Positions 37,143 through 49,409 of a stretch of DNA of 64,000 nucleotides are shown in pieces. Under the pieces are notes generated by a model. It saw nothing but the letters and a program-made list of their open reading frames with translations. It made no database searches and was not told the DNA's origin. Position 1 is the first letter of the stretch. Every line of letters starts with the position of its first letter. The position numbers and the translations under genes were made by a program. The DNA comes from Aphelocoma coerulescens (lineage: Eukaryota > Chordata > Aves > Passeriformes > Corvidae): contig NC_091033.1 in assembly GCF_041296385.1 (NCBI RefSeq), forward strand, positions 14,216,001 through 14,280,000, read 5' to 3'.

Positions 37143-40100
37143 GTGGCCTGGAGAATGTGCTCCCAGCAGGAGCAAGGCACAGGCACTGGCCAAGTTTAAT
37201 ATTGGTTTTAGCACTGCTGGACAGATTAGGCCAAACCAGAATAATCCCTTCACCCCAAAATGTGGAGGAGTGCCAGATTTCCTGGAGTTCTCTGTTCAGG
37301 ACACCCAACTCCTCCTCTGGGTAGTGGATATTTGTGAGGGGGATGCTGCATGTCAGCCCCTGAGCTCCCTGCACAGTGGCACTGCGGGAAGGAGCTCCTC
37401 TTCCCTCTGCTCCCAGCTCTAGGAATAGCCAGGGAATTGATGGAGAGGGTCAAGACAGTGCCAGGCTGGACGGGAGGCTTTCCCAGGACTAAAGGATACC
37501 TGTCACCCTCCAGAGGAGGCTGAAAAATGGTTTGGAAGCTCCAGGTCTATAAGTCTTTTGCTGTAGAAATCAGGCCATTAGTCTGCCTCACACTCAGGCT
37601 CAAGGGGAGGAAAATATCTCTGCTAGAAAGCTGTAAAAAGCAATTATTATTGGTATTATTCACCAATTATTGCAATATTGCAGGATGGATACTGCAACAG
37701 ATGTGTTTTGTAGGAACTGGGCTGACAACACCATGTTGGGATTGTGCTCCAAAGGAAGTACAAGCTAAATTAGATTTGTATAGAGCAGTAATATAATGAA
37801 TGAAAATGTTAAAAGAGATGAAAATAACGCGAGTCACATTATTAAAAATCTCTAAAGAGCACAGCAAGAGTGGAGATGGATGTCACATCAAGATTTTGGA
37901 AAAGGGGTGGAAATGGAAGTGAGAAATGGGAGACAGGTAGTTCAGAGAAACTATTTAAAAAAGGGAACTTTCCAAAGGTAAGTAGGAAGCTTGAAGTGCA
38001 GGTAGAGTCTTAGCAGCAAATTTACAAGTGTTTAAGCAGGTTAAAAAAGAATCAAGGCTTTAATCTGCTGAAATTCTTTTGAAAATCCTACTAGGATTTC
38101 TTCTCAAGATGAGTAACTACCCTAAAAATTCTGGCCCTGATCATTCAAGGAAATTGAATTATTTTCTAGAATAAGAGCTGCCTCGCAGTCAGACTGAAGT
38201 CTCTATGCAGTTATCAAATTAAAATAAGACGAAAATGGAAAGCAAATAAAATGAGGGTATTTGATGAAGCAACTCCCTCATAAATACTGTTACAACAAGG
38301 ACACAAATGCAGCCTGCGTGGTGACTGAGTTTGCTGAACTTTTGAGAGTTTGCTCAGGCAGCAGTTCAGGTCAGAATCTTCTGTGGCAAGAAGAGCAAGG
38401 AAGGAGAAAGGATGCTGGCATCTCATTTGCCCCTGCTCTCTGCACGTGCTGCTGAGGAGCAGAAGTTGATGAAGAACAAAACTCCAGATTAGGGACAGAA
38501 GTAGAGAAGTGTCCTAATTCATAGCAGAGCTACTGACTCCTTACCCCAGCATGTCCCTACATCCCATCCTAGGACTCATCTCCTTTCTTTAACCTTTCCC
38601 TGCCATGACGGCAGGATCCCAAGGGAGTGGTGGGCTGGCTACTGGAGCAGTGCTCCTTTCTGGTGACATCTGGTGCATAAAATGGGCCAATAGCCACCCT
38701 GAGGTGCAGCAGAGGTGACCTCTCCTCCCTTCCCAGCACAGCCCTGCCACCTCCTGCTCCCCCATCCTTGCCTTGGCACTGTCCTGGCACAGCTCCCCCA
38801 AAGCCAAGGAGGCACAGGCACATCTCACCGCTCCTCTGGGATGCCAAATGCAGCCCATAAACCAAACACCCCCGAGCAGTGCCCGGGCTGGGGCCAGGCA
38901 GATGTGCCCACGGGGCTGTGAGCTCCTGGCAGAGGCTCCTCCCCGGCACGGCAGCCCGAGCACCCTGCGAGAGGCAGTTGCTAAGGTAACTACTTTCTTC
39001 CTTTGAGAGAAAAGCCAAGTAAACAAGCATGTAAATAGACTTAAGAGCCACGTAAATTGTTGGTGAACCTGTTCTGGTTACCTTGACGATAAAGTATCAC
39101 TCTTCCAAGATTTAAACTTTCTTTGGCGTGTAAAGAATATAATATACTGTGATCTCAGGCAGCTACAGTTGGGGTTTCCAAGTTTGAGGTCTATCTACTC
39201 CCTTTCCACACTACCCTTCTCTGTCGGATGTGAAGGCATCCCATGTACCTAAGGCACACGGTGCCCTTATTCCAACATCCCAGGCACCAGGCAGGGGTGC
39301 CCAGGAGGCTGTCACTGTGCACATCTCCATCAAAAACCAGTTTGCTGCAGCCTGGTCACGCTGCAGTTTTGTCCTGGGCCTCTGCCCTGTGCCAGCACCT
39401 CCCACTCACGTGCAGGGGTTGCACCCAAGGAAGACAGTGAGACTTGCTCTTTTTGCTTGTCAAGTACATCAGAGGAATTCCCAAAATGGACTAATCCCTG
39501 GAAACACCAGTGATGAAGCACCAGGTGATGCTCCGTGGGTGTGGGAGAAGCACTGACTCCGCATCAGCACAAGCAGGGACTCGTTGCGCAGACGAGGCTT
39601 CCAATGCACTGAGGTTGTCTCAGTGCTTCCAGCTGCTCCCCCAGCCCAGCACGGACCATGCAAGCCTTTCCAAGGAAAGTCCTTGCCCACCCTCACACAG
39701 CCTCCCTTGCTGGTTCAACCAGCACAGAGCACTTAGGGTGCAAAATGGCTTTTGATCCGCTTTCCCCGATATTGCGGCTGTGGCGGGCGGTGCTGCAGGA
39801 GCCGAGCCCTCGGTGCCTAAGCAGGAGTGGGATGTGGAGCTGCCACAAATGACATCAGGCAGCATAACTATTTCAGCCCTGCCAGTCCTCAGCAGGGGTC
39901 ACAGCTGACAGCAGACTTAATAAAATTGGCTGGGGTTGGGTGACTAAAATGAAACATCTCAGCTGAAAAAAAGTCAAGATTGAGGCTCATTCAAGAGCTT
40001 CCTCCTCACACAGTTAAGGGAGAGCTTCACTACAATTGACAGCTAATTCAGTACACATCTCATAATATATTATCTCCCCAGCTCTACGACAAGTCTAGTG

Positions 40101-42299
40101 AGCGAGATGCAAATGAACACTTAGGCAGGTAAGTTCTTAATGTCACTTTAAGACTCAGCACAGCATCACTGTCTTCTCCATCCGGTGGATGAGTTTGTGG
40201 TGATGGAGCAGTTGTGGGAGGGTAACAGCAGGATGGCAGAGGAAATGGAAGGTAAAGGAGGTTAATTTATGGAAATTATCTGGGTCACGAAGTAAGTAGG
40301 ACATGTCACGCACAGCTTTAAAAGTACAATAGTAATTTATTTAGGAGCTGATTCTCTCAATAGATAGTCAATGAGGGTTATCAGGAGTCAGGTAATTGTT
40401 TTGATCTCCTCATCACAAAATGAGCTGCAGCATCCCGAATGGATGCAGGAACTTCAGGAGTTGTGCAACTCTAACGAGGCCCCCAGAGCAAGGGGGAAGG
40501 TTTGGCTGGAGTGGGGCAGTGCCACATGTGAGGAATGTGTGGGATTGTGCAGCACTTCATGGCAGCCTGGATGTCACTGGGATTGCTGGGGCAGCAGAGG
40601 TTTTGGGGCATGCAAAGATCAATGAAAATTAAAAAACTCAGAGGGTTTTATCACTTCAGAAGTATTTGTGTTTTGGGAGGGGAGAGGAGGGGAAGGGAAA
40701 AAATAAATTCTATACAAAGAGGCAAAACAGACTCAGACTTTCCCTACTAGTTACAAATCAATTCGTATTTCCTTGTTATTAATGGTACAGGTGAAAAAGC
40801 AGGGTTTTGGTTTTGTTTTTCTCAGTTTTTCCCTTTATTTTGCTGTCTTAATGCCCCAGTTGAGAACACAAAACCTGCACTGCCTTCCCAGCATTTTCCA
40901 CTGCGAGGAGCAGTAAAGGCAGGCAGTGCGAGGGGCACAGACGGCACGAACAGGGGAGCCCAGGTGGAAGTGCCAAGGGGACACTCCGGGCACTGCAGGG
41001 ATCCAGAGCAGTTCCAGGGCTGGGTGAAATTCCTGTGAACACCTGGCTGGGAACTGCTTAATCAAACCCACCAGCTCTGTGCCCTGCTGTGCCTGTGGAT
41101 GTACCTGCTCTCCGTGAGTTCTCTGTAAGACACCTGCAACCCTCAGCACTGATTCAACAGAAAATACTTTCCATTTTTAATTCTTAAGCAATTAGTTAAA
41201 TCAATCCAAAAGGCTGTGTGAACAGTCTGGCACCACTGAAAAATAGACATTTTTCAGTTTAGTTGAATTCGACTCTTTTTAATGCCTAAATCCTTCCACA
41301 GGAGCTTCTGTACAGCCACAAGTGGCAGCAGTATTTAAAATAAAAATCTTTCAGCTGTATCCTTTAACTTCATCTCCCTCTTCAGAGGAGATGCTCATCT
41401 ATCAGAACATCATAATTCCAAATTTTCCTGACTTAATTGGTTTGTTCCGTGATGCTCTCAGAGAAAATAAATTACAGTTTCTATTTTTTTTTTTTAATGA
41501 ACTGACCACAAATTTGTAATGAGAATATATTTTGCAAAGCTAAAAGGATGGATCAGGATATCTTTAATCAGTTTTTAATTACAGAAGCCAGTGACTCAAA
41601 ACCTTTTGTACCTGACTTGGTTTCTGCTTGGACCTGATTCCTGCCCCCTCCTCCAGGCTCACATCTGCAGGTGCCAACGTGACCAAAGCCAGACAGTGCC
41701 AGGAAGGTTTCAAGGAGTTTTCTTATCCCAAACACTGGAATACTGATGGTTTCTGACAGAGCAACACTGGCTGCTCACCATTTGGAATATATCTGATAAT
41801 TTTTCATCAATCCTTGGCTGTTGAGGTGAGGAGATTCCCTACAAATCCCCATTTTCACATGTAAGAGCTGATTTTCCTGGCCACCGGGCTTGCAGGTTGA
41901 TATTTAAATGGAAAGGGATAGAAATAACTATGTCTGTAGTGGCATGTTTTTTTAATTTTATCATTTCTAAGGCATCAGATTCCTGATTCTCTGCCTTCTC
42001 TCTTTAAGCAGCTCCTTGTCCCTGCCTGTTACACTTGTTGCAAAACCTGCTCGGAGATTCGAGCTGCTCCTGCCGACGGCAGAGCTCGGCCTCTTTCCCT
42101 GATCCTACTGAATCACAGGAAGAAAATCAGCAAAGGCATTGAAATCACCCAAAAAATCCTCTTCTGCCCAAATAAGTGCCTAAGAATACTCACAGGAACA
42201 GTCCTGACTGCTGATGAACTTTTTTGGTTCACATGTTAAGATAATTTGAGCTGAAGATAAACCCCAACTCTATTCTGGCTTGCATGACAAATATAAATT

Positions 42300-42900
42300 G
42301 AGCATGGAGCTTGGAAACAATTAATTTAAAGTAATAATTTGTATAAACATCCTAACAAAATTTTAAAGGGTATTAAACACCCTGTTTTATAAACATAACA
42401 CTTAATTTGAAAAAAAAAAGAAACATTTAGAAGGTAACGCATTTAGGATAAGTGCACAACACATGAAAATAATAAATGAAATTTTCCCAGTTTAGAAAAT
42501 GAATGTAATTAATTAACATTTAAATTACATTTTTAATTGCAATCATACCCTCCCAGGGGACTCATAAGGGACCATAATTGCAATTAAAAGCATGTGGATT
42601 AGATAATAAAACAATGCAGAGTGTCTGAAATGTGCGATTTAAAATGGAAAGCAGACATTGTTATCGGCACATCTAACTTAATTGTAGCCATAAAGCAAAT
42701 GTGCTGTACAAAATAAAATTCACATACGGGAACATTTAATTCTTGAATCTCTTAAAGGGGACACGCTTGAGAGCACATTTTATGACAGGTTCTGTTTGAA
42801 ACGGCCCTTTAAGGCTTTAGTATTCAGGGATAGTGCTTTAATGTTTTTGCATTAATAAAAGCATAGCTGAATGTTCCTATTAAAATACACAGATACATTT
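42300..42900. promoter_or_regulatory. Strong candidate conserved non-coding element
   Basis: A 600-base unique tract is packed with TAATTAATTAA, TTGCAAT, ATTAGATAATAAAAC, GTTATCGGCAC and GCATTAATAAAAGC. A perfect 13-bp inverted repeat lies inside it (42531-42543 and 42577-42589). The tract has homeodomain, C/EBP or POU-like and GATA-like cores without microsatellite structure. It looks like a developmental enhancer. I cannot test conservation. Confidence 0.45.
42531..42589. repeat. Perfect 13-bp inverted repeat
   Basis: TTTTAATTGCAAT (42531-42543) is the exact reverse complement of ATTGCAATTAAAA (42577-42589), with a 33-base spacer. Each arm contains ATTGCAAT, itself a palindrome resembling a C/EBP half-site pair, next to a TAATT homeodomain core. 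Confidence 0.85.
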
Positions 42901-43264
42901 AAGTAAGAGATGAAACTGAGTGCCTGGAATTTAAGTTGCAGAAGGCATAATTATATCAGGAATACATTTTTCTTTGTTCTGCTTTGTTTTAAAATTGCCT
43001 TTGCCAGGGGAGAGTTGGAGAGGCACTGCATTTCCAGTGTGGGGATGACCAGGAGAAGGTGGCTGATAGATTGGTATTTACTGGGCAGACACAGATGTGC
43101 TCCACCTTCAGCATGGTCACCTCCCAGGCCAGTGCACCCTCACAGGAATACTGACATCCTGGTTTTTCTGGTGCTGCACTGCTGCTTTTTGATAAATACT
43201 GACAATTTTAGCCTTAGTAGCACTAATTCTTCTCTTTCCACAAACTTCCACTTCATCTTTTTTG

Positions 43265-43695
43265 TCCCTCTATGCTGGGCACTGGTGAGGGCACACCTCG
43301 AGTGCTGTGTCCAGTTCTGGCCCCTCACTGCAGGAGGGGCTGGAGCGTGTCCAGGGCAGGGAACGGAGCTGGGAAGGGGCTGGAGCCCCAGGAGCGGCTG
43401 AGGGAGCTGGAAAGGGGCTCAGCCTGGAGCAAAGGAGGCTCAGGGGGGACCTTGTGGCTCTGCACAAGTCCCTGACAGGAGGGGGCAGCCGGGGGGGTCG
43501 GGCTCTGCTCCCAGGGAACAGGGACAGGAGGAGAGGGAACGGCCTCAGGCTGGGCCAGGGGAGGCTCAGGGTGGGCAGCAGCAGGAATTTCCCCATGGAA
43601 AGGGCGCTCAGGACTTGGCAGGGGCTGCCAGGGAGGTTTGGAGTGCCCATCCCTGGAGGTGTCCAAGGAAGGGCTGGAGGTGGCACTCAGTTCAG
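43265..43695 (+). mobile_element. CR1 LINE fragment lacking its extreme 3' end
   Basis: It follows the CR1 consensus as I know it: GCACTGGTGAGGGCACACCT, CGAGTGCTGTGTCCAG, GCTGGAGCGTGTCCAG, GGAGCGGCTGAGGGAGCTGG, CAGCCTGGAGCAAAGGAGGC, and later GAGTGCCCATCCCTGGAGGT and AGGTGGCACTCAG. It then diverges before the usual terminal ATTCTGTGA motif, so the 3' end is lost or unrecognisable. Frames up to 226 residues on the opposite strand are shadows. It is antisense to TSHZ2. Confidence 0.88.
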
Positions 43696-43699
43696 ACAC

Positions 43700-44595
43700 A
43701 GACATAAACAAGTCCAAATGTTCCCACTGAATTTGTTGAGTTTTCACTTTCACCAGGTAAAAAAAAATAGATTCTAAATCTTCCAATGAATTAAATGGTG
43801 CTGCTCTAATTCCAGCTTGACAAAAAGTGTGCTGGGTAAATAATGCTCTAATTCCCCATGGGATACAGCAGGCTATCTGCTCTGCTGGCCCCCTGTGCAA
43901 GAGCTTGACCCAGGAAGGAATCGAGTCCAGTTGGTTACACACCATGGAATTCTTACTGCCAGGGGAAAAATCCACCCAGGAAGGGAGGGTTTTGGGGTAG
44001 AACATGGTGTGGTACTTCTGTTACCTGTGAAATCACACTGACAGTCAGAGCACAATGAGTGTGTGTGGCCCCTACATTAAACCTTTAAAAATTGTGGAAT
44101 CTTGAAGCAATTCCATGGAATCTTTCTCACTAGCTCTGGCACCCCTATCCACTGTACAAATCTCTGTGGGACAACATTTCCTAAGGGTTGGAAGAGTTCC
44201 CCTGAGGGGAAACAATGCTGAAAGCATTACTCAGAGGAAACTTTTGAACTTGAGGGTAACATTTTTCCCTGTGACTGCTCAGTGAAGCAGATATAATTTG
44301 TTTTATAATACTTCCCACACCCCCTCCTCCCCCCAGCCAGGAGTGTCAATGCTATATGGAGTCCTCTGCAGTGCTCGGCATATGGTGCTGCTGGAATTTG
44401 GTGTTTTGGGCAATAAAGGATTCAGTGTTGGGATTTTAGCAGGCTTTAGGCAATGCAGGAGCAGGGTGAGCTGGCACCAACCATACAGAATTCAGGAGTA
44501 CACAAAGTAAATACTTATTTTTTTAATCCACATAGCCCCACACAGCAGATACCCATAAAAATTAACAGTTATGGCACTGGTCTGTGTCATGTGAT
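43700..44595. other. Intronic stretch with no recognised gene
   Basis: Unique sequence between the CR1 copy and the higher-order repeat. I see no coding or repeat signal. Confidence 0.45.
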
Positions 44596-44603
44596 GTTTA
44601 CCT

Positions 44604-45150
44604 GGACACATGGACACCTGGACACATGGACACATTGGCACTTGGACACATGGACACCTGGATACCTGATACCTGGACACATGGACACCTGGACACATGG
44701 ACACATTGGCACTTGGACACATGGACACCTGGATACCTGATACCTGGACACATGGACACATGGACACATGGACACACTGACACTTGCACACATGGACACC
44801 TGGATACCTGATACCTGGACACATGGACACATGGACACATGGACACATTGACACTTGGACACATGGACACCTGGATACCTGATACCTGGACACATGGACA
44901 CATGGACACATGGACACACTGACACTTGCACACATGGACACCTGGATGCCTGATACCTGGACACATGGACACATGGACACATGGACACACTGACACTTGC
45001 ACACATGGACACCTGGATGCCTGATACCTGGACACATGGACACATTGACACTTGGACACATGGACACCTGATACATGGACACATGCACACATGGACACAC
45101 CTGCACACCTGACATCTACACACCTGCACACCTGGACATGGCACAGGTAC
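44604..45150. repeat. 71-bp higher-order repeat built from degenerate octamers
   Basis: Six full 71-bp units start at 44604, 44675, 44746, 44817, 44888 and 44959. A shortened seventh starts at 45030 and a degenerate tail runs to about 45150. Each unit is eight octamers of the type GGACACMT (variants TGGCACTT, GGATACCT) plus one 7-mer, GATACCT, giving 71. Units 1-2, 3-4 and 5-6 form sub-types that differ at a few sites. Because neither 8 nor 71 is a multiple of 3 and stops are rare, frames over 200 residues long (Cys/Val/His/Met-rich on minus, His/Met/Asp/Thr-rich on plus) appear. These are artefacts. Confidence 0.96.
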
Positions 45151-45309
45151 CAATGTGCTGCTGCATTTGTGATAAGGCAGAGTGTGATAAAGCGCCCCAG
45201 ACAATCCCTGTGTTCATCTCCCCAGCTCAGTGCCAGCACAGCGACGTCTCCTGTTCCCCCTGCCCAGCTCGAGCCCCCCTGGCCAGCATACAGGTTTGAG
45301 ATGTTGATC

Positions 45310-45740
45310 CCTTCTTAGCCAGGGAGCTTTAAACTTTGCTGAGCTCATCAGTTGTCCAGTGGGACAAAGCCCAGCCTGAGCTGCCTGAGGCAAACAGTTA
45401 ATCACATTAGCAGGCCACTAATGTTCCAATCGGGAAGTGACAAAAAGTAAAGCAACATTTAGATTTGCTGTGTGGAAACACATCCAGATTAAATTTAATT
45501 TGGATAGTCGGAAAATAGGGGCACCTGTCAGTTCCTAGGTAACACGGGGATTTTTTTCTAGCATCACTTACTACCTTGGGGAAAAAAGCTCTTTCTGAAG
45601 CCAAAAAACCTGACAAGGTGTAAGTCATACAATGCATTGTGCTGCATTCTGCTGGCTTACATTGGTTCATGTCTTGTCATATGACAATATAACATGACAC
45701 AAACTGCGGCTACATCGCATTGGAGATTTCTAAAACAAAG
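45310..45740. promoter_or_regulatory. Candidate conserved non-coding element
   Basis: Unique tract starting right after the minisatellite flank. Motifs include GAGCTTTAAACTTTG, AACAGTTAATCACATTAGC, AGATTAAATTTAATTTGG, CACCTGTCAGTT and CATATGACAATATAACATG. No repeat or coding signal is present. Enhancer identity is inferred from texture only. Confidence 0.35.
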
Positions 45741-45744
45741 CTTC

Positions 45745-47930
45745 CCAGCTCGGCAGCAGCGGGGCTGTGCTGGGATCCCCTGCTCCATAAAATATGCACA
45801 GCCAGCCCTTGACACCAGCACAAACTAATAGGATCGGAGAAGCAGAACTTTTCATTCCAGCAGGATTTCACCACTGGAACTTTGTAACCCCGTGCTTTGA
45901 TTTTGTTTTTTAATTAATTGCGGGAACATGGCAAATGCAAAACAGAAGCACAGGGTAGAAAAGTAGAGGGGAAAAAAACAGAGGTAAAGATAAAAGACAG
46001 AAGAAAATTAATTGTTAATTATTTATTAGACGGTTCATTTGCTCACACCTACATTACTGTGTTGGTGTTTTAACCCACTGTGCTCATTCCTCAAGCCTGA
46101 CCTCAGCCACGTCGTTAGCTGAGTTCCTTTCCTTTTGTCACTTCTCATTAATTTCATCAGCTTTCAGAAAAAAAAAGAGATGTGAGATAGGAGCTCTGTG
46201 GAACAATGTGAATAATTCTTAGGGGGTGCTCCTTTCCTAAGCTGTGGTAAATGAACTCCCAGCACAGCAAGTGGGGGGTGATGCTTTGGGAGGGACAGGG
46301 GTTGTCTGTCCTTCCCAAAGGATTCCCAGGGCATGGGGATGGGGCAGCCCCATCCTACACTTTCTCTTTTGGCAACAATCCTTCCCAGCATTAATCTGCT
46401 ACAGGCAGGACCTGAAGCTCAAAGCCACCAGGAGAGTGAGAGCCAGTGCATCAGGCACATGCAGAGGATGAAGACACCAGCATTTCTTTAATATATGTTA
46501 ACTGTAGCATTAAAGACAACCCCAGTACATCATGACACCTTCCAAAGCACGGCTTGAAAAATAGAATCACTGCAGCCTATATAACTTCAGGATTTGTCTC
46601 TGCAAGTGTTTCAGTGAGTGGTTATTTCACTTAAAACTTGTTTTACTTTTTTTTTCTCTCGGCACAGTGCTTGCAGAAAAGGAGAAGAGAATATGAAAAG
46701 GAATTTTTCTGGTTCCTCTACTTTGAAAATTAATTTCCTTACTTTCCTCTAGCTTTCTAAGGGGGAAAAAAATATCTCTTTTCAGCTTAAAACCTCTTGC
46801 AGATTTACTGTGACACATTCAACATGCAATAAGTTGTCCACCATGAGACCCCTGGCTCCCAGGGTAGCATTTATTTTAGCTACAAAAAGGTGCAAAGCAG
46901 CTTGGATTTATATAAATGTAAAATAATTTCAGCAGTCTGACACAGGAAAGGTAGGTCAAATCATGCTTAGTACTTATGTAATTTTTTTTTTAACTACTGA
47001 AATGTAATCATATCCTGGAGTGGGTGATCTCATCTCGGATCAGGGAAACTACAGTTCTAGTAACTATAAAAGGGGAGAAAACCTCTTCCATTCCTCAGCA
47101 TACAGAAGAAAAATAACACAAAGCTTTTCTTTGATCTCTTTGCCAAATAAAGTACTATTCTAGCACTTGACATATGACTGCAGTGACCCTGAGATATTCC
47201 TCCTGTACATTACCTTTACTTTGTTTCAGCAAAGGCAAAACTGGTAACAGAACTCCATCATTTACCCTCAGCTTCTTTGAAACCATTTTTCACATTTAGT
47301 CCCTGATAGAAAAAGAACGTGTCTGTTTCCTCCACTTGATTTATTACGTAGTTTCTAAGCAAAACACTTTTATCTGAAAGTATAGGTCAGACAAAGGAAT
47401 AATGCAATCAAAGAGACACTTGCAGAAACATTATAAATACTGTATTTTATACAGCAGAAGCCCTGCGCTGTCAGAGATGACTGGCTGCTCACAGGCACTG
47501 GAGTTCATTGTCTGCTGGTGGAGCAAAAATTGTGCTTAAGCTAGAAGAGGAATATCTTTTATTATTTTTTTGTTATTTTTTATTTGTTGGTGGTTTAGAG
47601 GTTTTCTTTTTTGAGCAGTAGTAATTACATTATTTGAAAAACCTGGTATTCTATGAACATTTGAGCCCCAAGAGGCTGTATTAGAGAAGGTGTTTTTATT
47701 GCCTTGCTGCAAGAATTGTGTTTGATTTTGCCAGAGATCACTCTGTGCTGGGTAGCAGGAAGGGTGGAGGTCACTGTTCACCTTCCATTTGGGAGGGTTG
47801 AACAAATCCACCTCTGCTCCTGGCACAGCCCTGTCACTGTCCTGCCAGGTACCCCCAGCTTCCCGGATTTCTACTCCTGACAAGCCCAGGCAGGTATGGA
47901 AGCCCTATTATTCCTGGTTTACAGAGAGGA
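45745..47930. other. Intronic stretch with no recognised gene
   Basis: AT-rich unique DNA with poly-T and poly-A runs (for example 46648-46658 and 46981-46990). Open frames are at most 115 residues and unrecognised. Confidence 0.45.
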
Positions 47931-47934
47931 AAGA

Positions 47935-48290
47935 AAGGTATTAGGATGAGGAAAGGCTGGGAGAGTGGAGTTTCTCTTCTCACCTGGAGAAGAGAAACTT
48001 TGGGATGACCTCATTGTGGCCTTCCAGTGCCTGAAGGATCTACAAGAGATGGAGTGCCAGGACACAGGGAATTGTTTCCCAGTGCCAGAGGGCAGGGATG
48101 GATGGGATATTGGGCAGGAATTGTTCCCTCTGAGGGTGGGCAGGCCCTGGCACAGGGTGCCCAGAGCAGCTGTGGCTGCCCCTGGATCCCTGGCAGTGCC
48201 CAAGGCCAGGCTGGACATTGGGGCTGGGAGCAGCCTGGGACAGTGGGAGGTGTCCCTGCCATGGCAGGGGTGGAGCCAGAAAGAATTCAA
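47935..48290 (+). mobile_element. CR1 LINE fragment (3' region)
   Basis: It includes GGAAAGGCTGGGAGAGTGGA, CACCTGGAGAAGAGAAACTT, GACCTCATTGTGGCCTTCCA, GAATTGTTCCCTCTGAGG, CAGGCCCTGGCACAGGGTGC and GTGTCCCTGCCATGGCAGGG. This is the same subfamily style as the copies at 14 and 51 kb. The terminal octamer is not evident. Frames up to 144 residues over it are shadows. It is antisense to TSHZ2. Confidence 0.92.
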
Positions 48291-48294
48291 AGTC

Positions 48295-48335
48295 CATTCC
48301 AAGGCAGGCCACTCCAAGGCAGGCCATTCCATGGC
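48295..48335. repeat. Short tandem duplication after a CR1 copy
   Basis: A CCAAGGCAGGCCA(C/T)TCC-type unit of about 16 bp is repeated twice immediately downstream of the CR1 fragment. It is minor and could have arisen by slippage. Confidence 0.6.
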
Positions 48336-48339
48336 TCCA

Positions 48340-49400
48340 TGAGGGCTGAGTGCCTGTCCATACCTTCAGCATCTTGTGCAATACCCGGAGCGCTCTCAGG
48401 TGCAGCCCCACCCCAGCCACCGGGCCAGCTTTCCTCTCTGGGTAAGAAATGCACCCACTGAAACTGCACCGTGAAACCTAAACACAGCAGCCCACCAAAG
48501 CACAGCACAGCTGGGACAGCCCAGCCTCCCCTGCAGAAAGGATGAGCTGTCCTGGTACACAGAGAGCTGCCTGCAGCAGCTCAGTGCAAGGCATCGATAC
48601 ATGAAAGCTCCCTTGAAAATCAGCCTGAATCTGGAGTAATAATTAATAACTACTAATGGTCAAAATGGGGATTAATGTGCTTGACCTTCTTACCACCTCC
48701 TCAGTCAGGACTCCCTCTTTCTTGGGAGGATGTAAAGCTCTGCTGCTCCTGTAACCCATGATGGGGGCATTTGTAACAACTTATTTCACAGCTCTTTTTG
48801 ATTCCAGCTTTAGTCCACACACAACACATCAGTGACTCCAAATATTCTCATTACACTTCCTCTAACTTCATTATTAGGAACTAAATAAATATATATATAG
48901 ATTTGTATGTCTATGTGCCACAGAAAGAGACAGAAAATTTGTTTGTGTGTGCGCAAAAGAACACAATTCTCCTCAGTTTGCTTGTCCCCAAAGAAAAGCA
49001 GATTTCACTATTTCCTTTCAGTAAAATTATGTAATATATACTGGTGAAATGAACAGGTCTGTATATATAAATAAACTATTCTAGATTTTTATATATTCTA
49101 TTTTATTTTAGCCTCCGAAGAGCTGCCTCAGGTTGTTACTGAGCATTGCAGGCAAGGCTGAGGGGGAGTGGAGGGGATGTGGGGCCATGGAGCAGAACAA
49201 GGCTGAGGTCACTGCTCATCCAGGTGACAAGAAGAGGACTGGAGGTAGGAACAGGGAAAGGAGGAGTGAAAACTGCTTGGAGCAGCTTCCAGAGTTCAGA
49301 GCATCTCCAGGCTGACCGGGATTGACAGTCACCTGCTTTTCATCACCATCTCTGGCTGTTGCCATTGCTGCGGGCTGTACCAGGGACACTGGAACCCCCT
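48340..49400. other. Intronic stretch with no recognised gene
   Basis: Unique DNA with AT-rich patches (TATATATA near 48886, AT-rich 49030-49105) leading into the CpG-rich segment. No gene is seen. Confidence 0.45.
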
Positions 49401-49409
49401 GTCTGCTGG

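Larger units (their letters stand above)
35590..43260. other. Intronic stretch; mixed unique DNA, no gene
   Basis: This contains a small CpG cluster at 37048-37142 and a GC-richer patch at 38570-38990 with chance frames up to 160 residues. It also has a purine-rich run near 40677-40700 and the enhancer-like block at 42300-42900. I see no recognised transposon or coding exon. Confidence 0.45.

Noticed and set aside
38569..39051. 160-residue frame in a GC-richer patch
   Set aside because: Frames of similar length exist on both strands there, with no recognisable domain, splice sites or promoter context.
43325..44005. 226-residue minus-strand frame
   Set aside because: Most of it is antisense to a CR1 fragment; Pro/Ser-rich content follows from GC-rich repeat sequence.
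31217..45150. Tandem repeats considered as CRISPR-like arrays
   Set aside because: Units abut with no unique spacers, and the host is a vertebrate.
44492..45239. Frames over 200 residues rich in Cys/Val/His/Met (minus) and His/Met/Asp/Thr (plus)
   Set aside because: They are translations of the 71-bp octamer-based repeat in all frames, with no conserved domain or exon context.
47919..48602. Frames up to 144 residues
   Set aside because: They overlap the CR1 fragment and its flank; no domain is recognisable.
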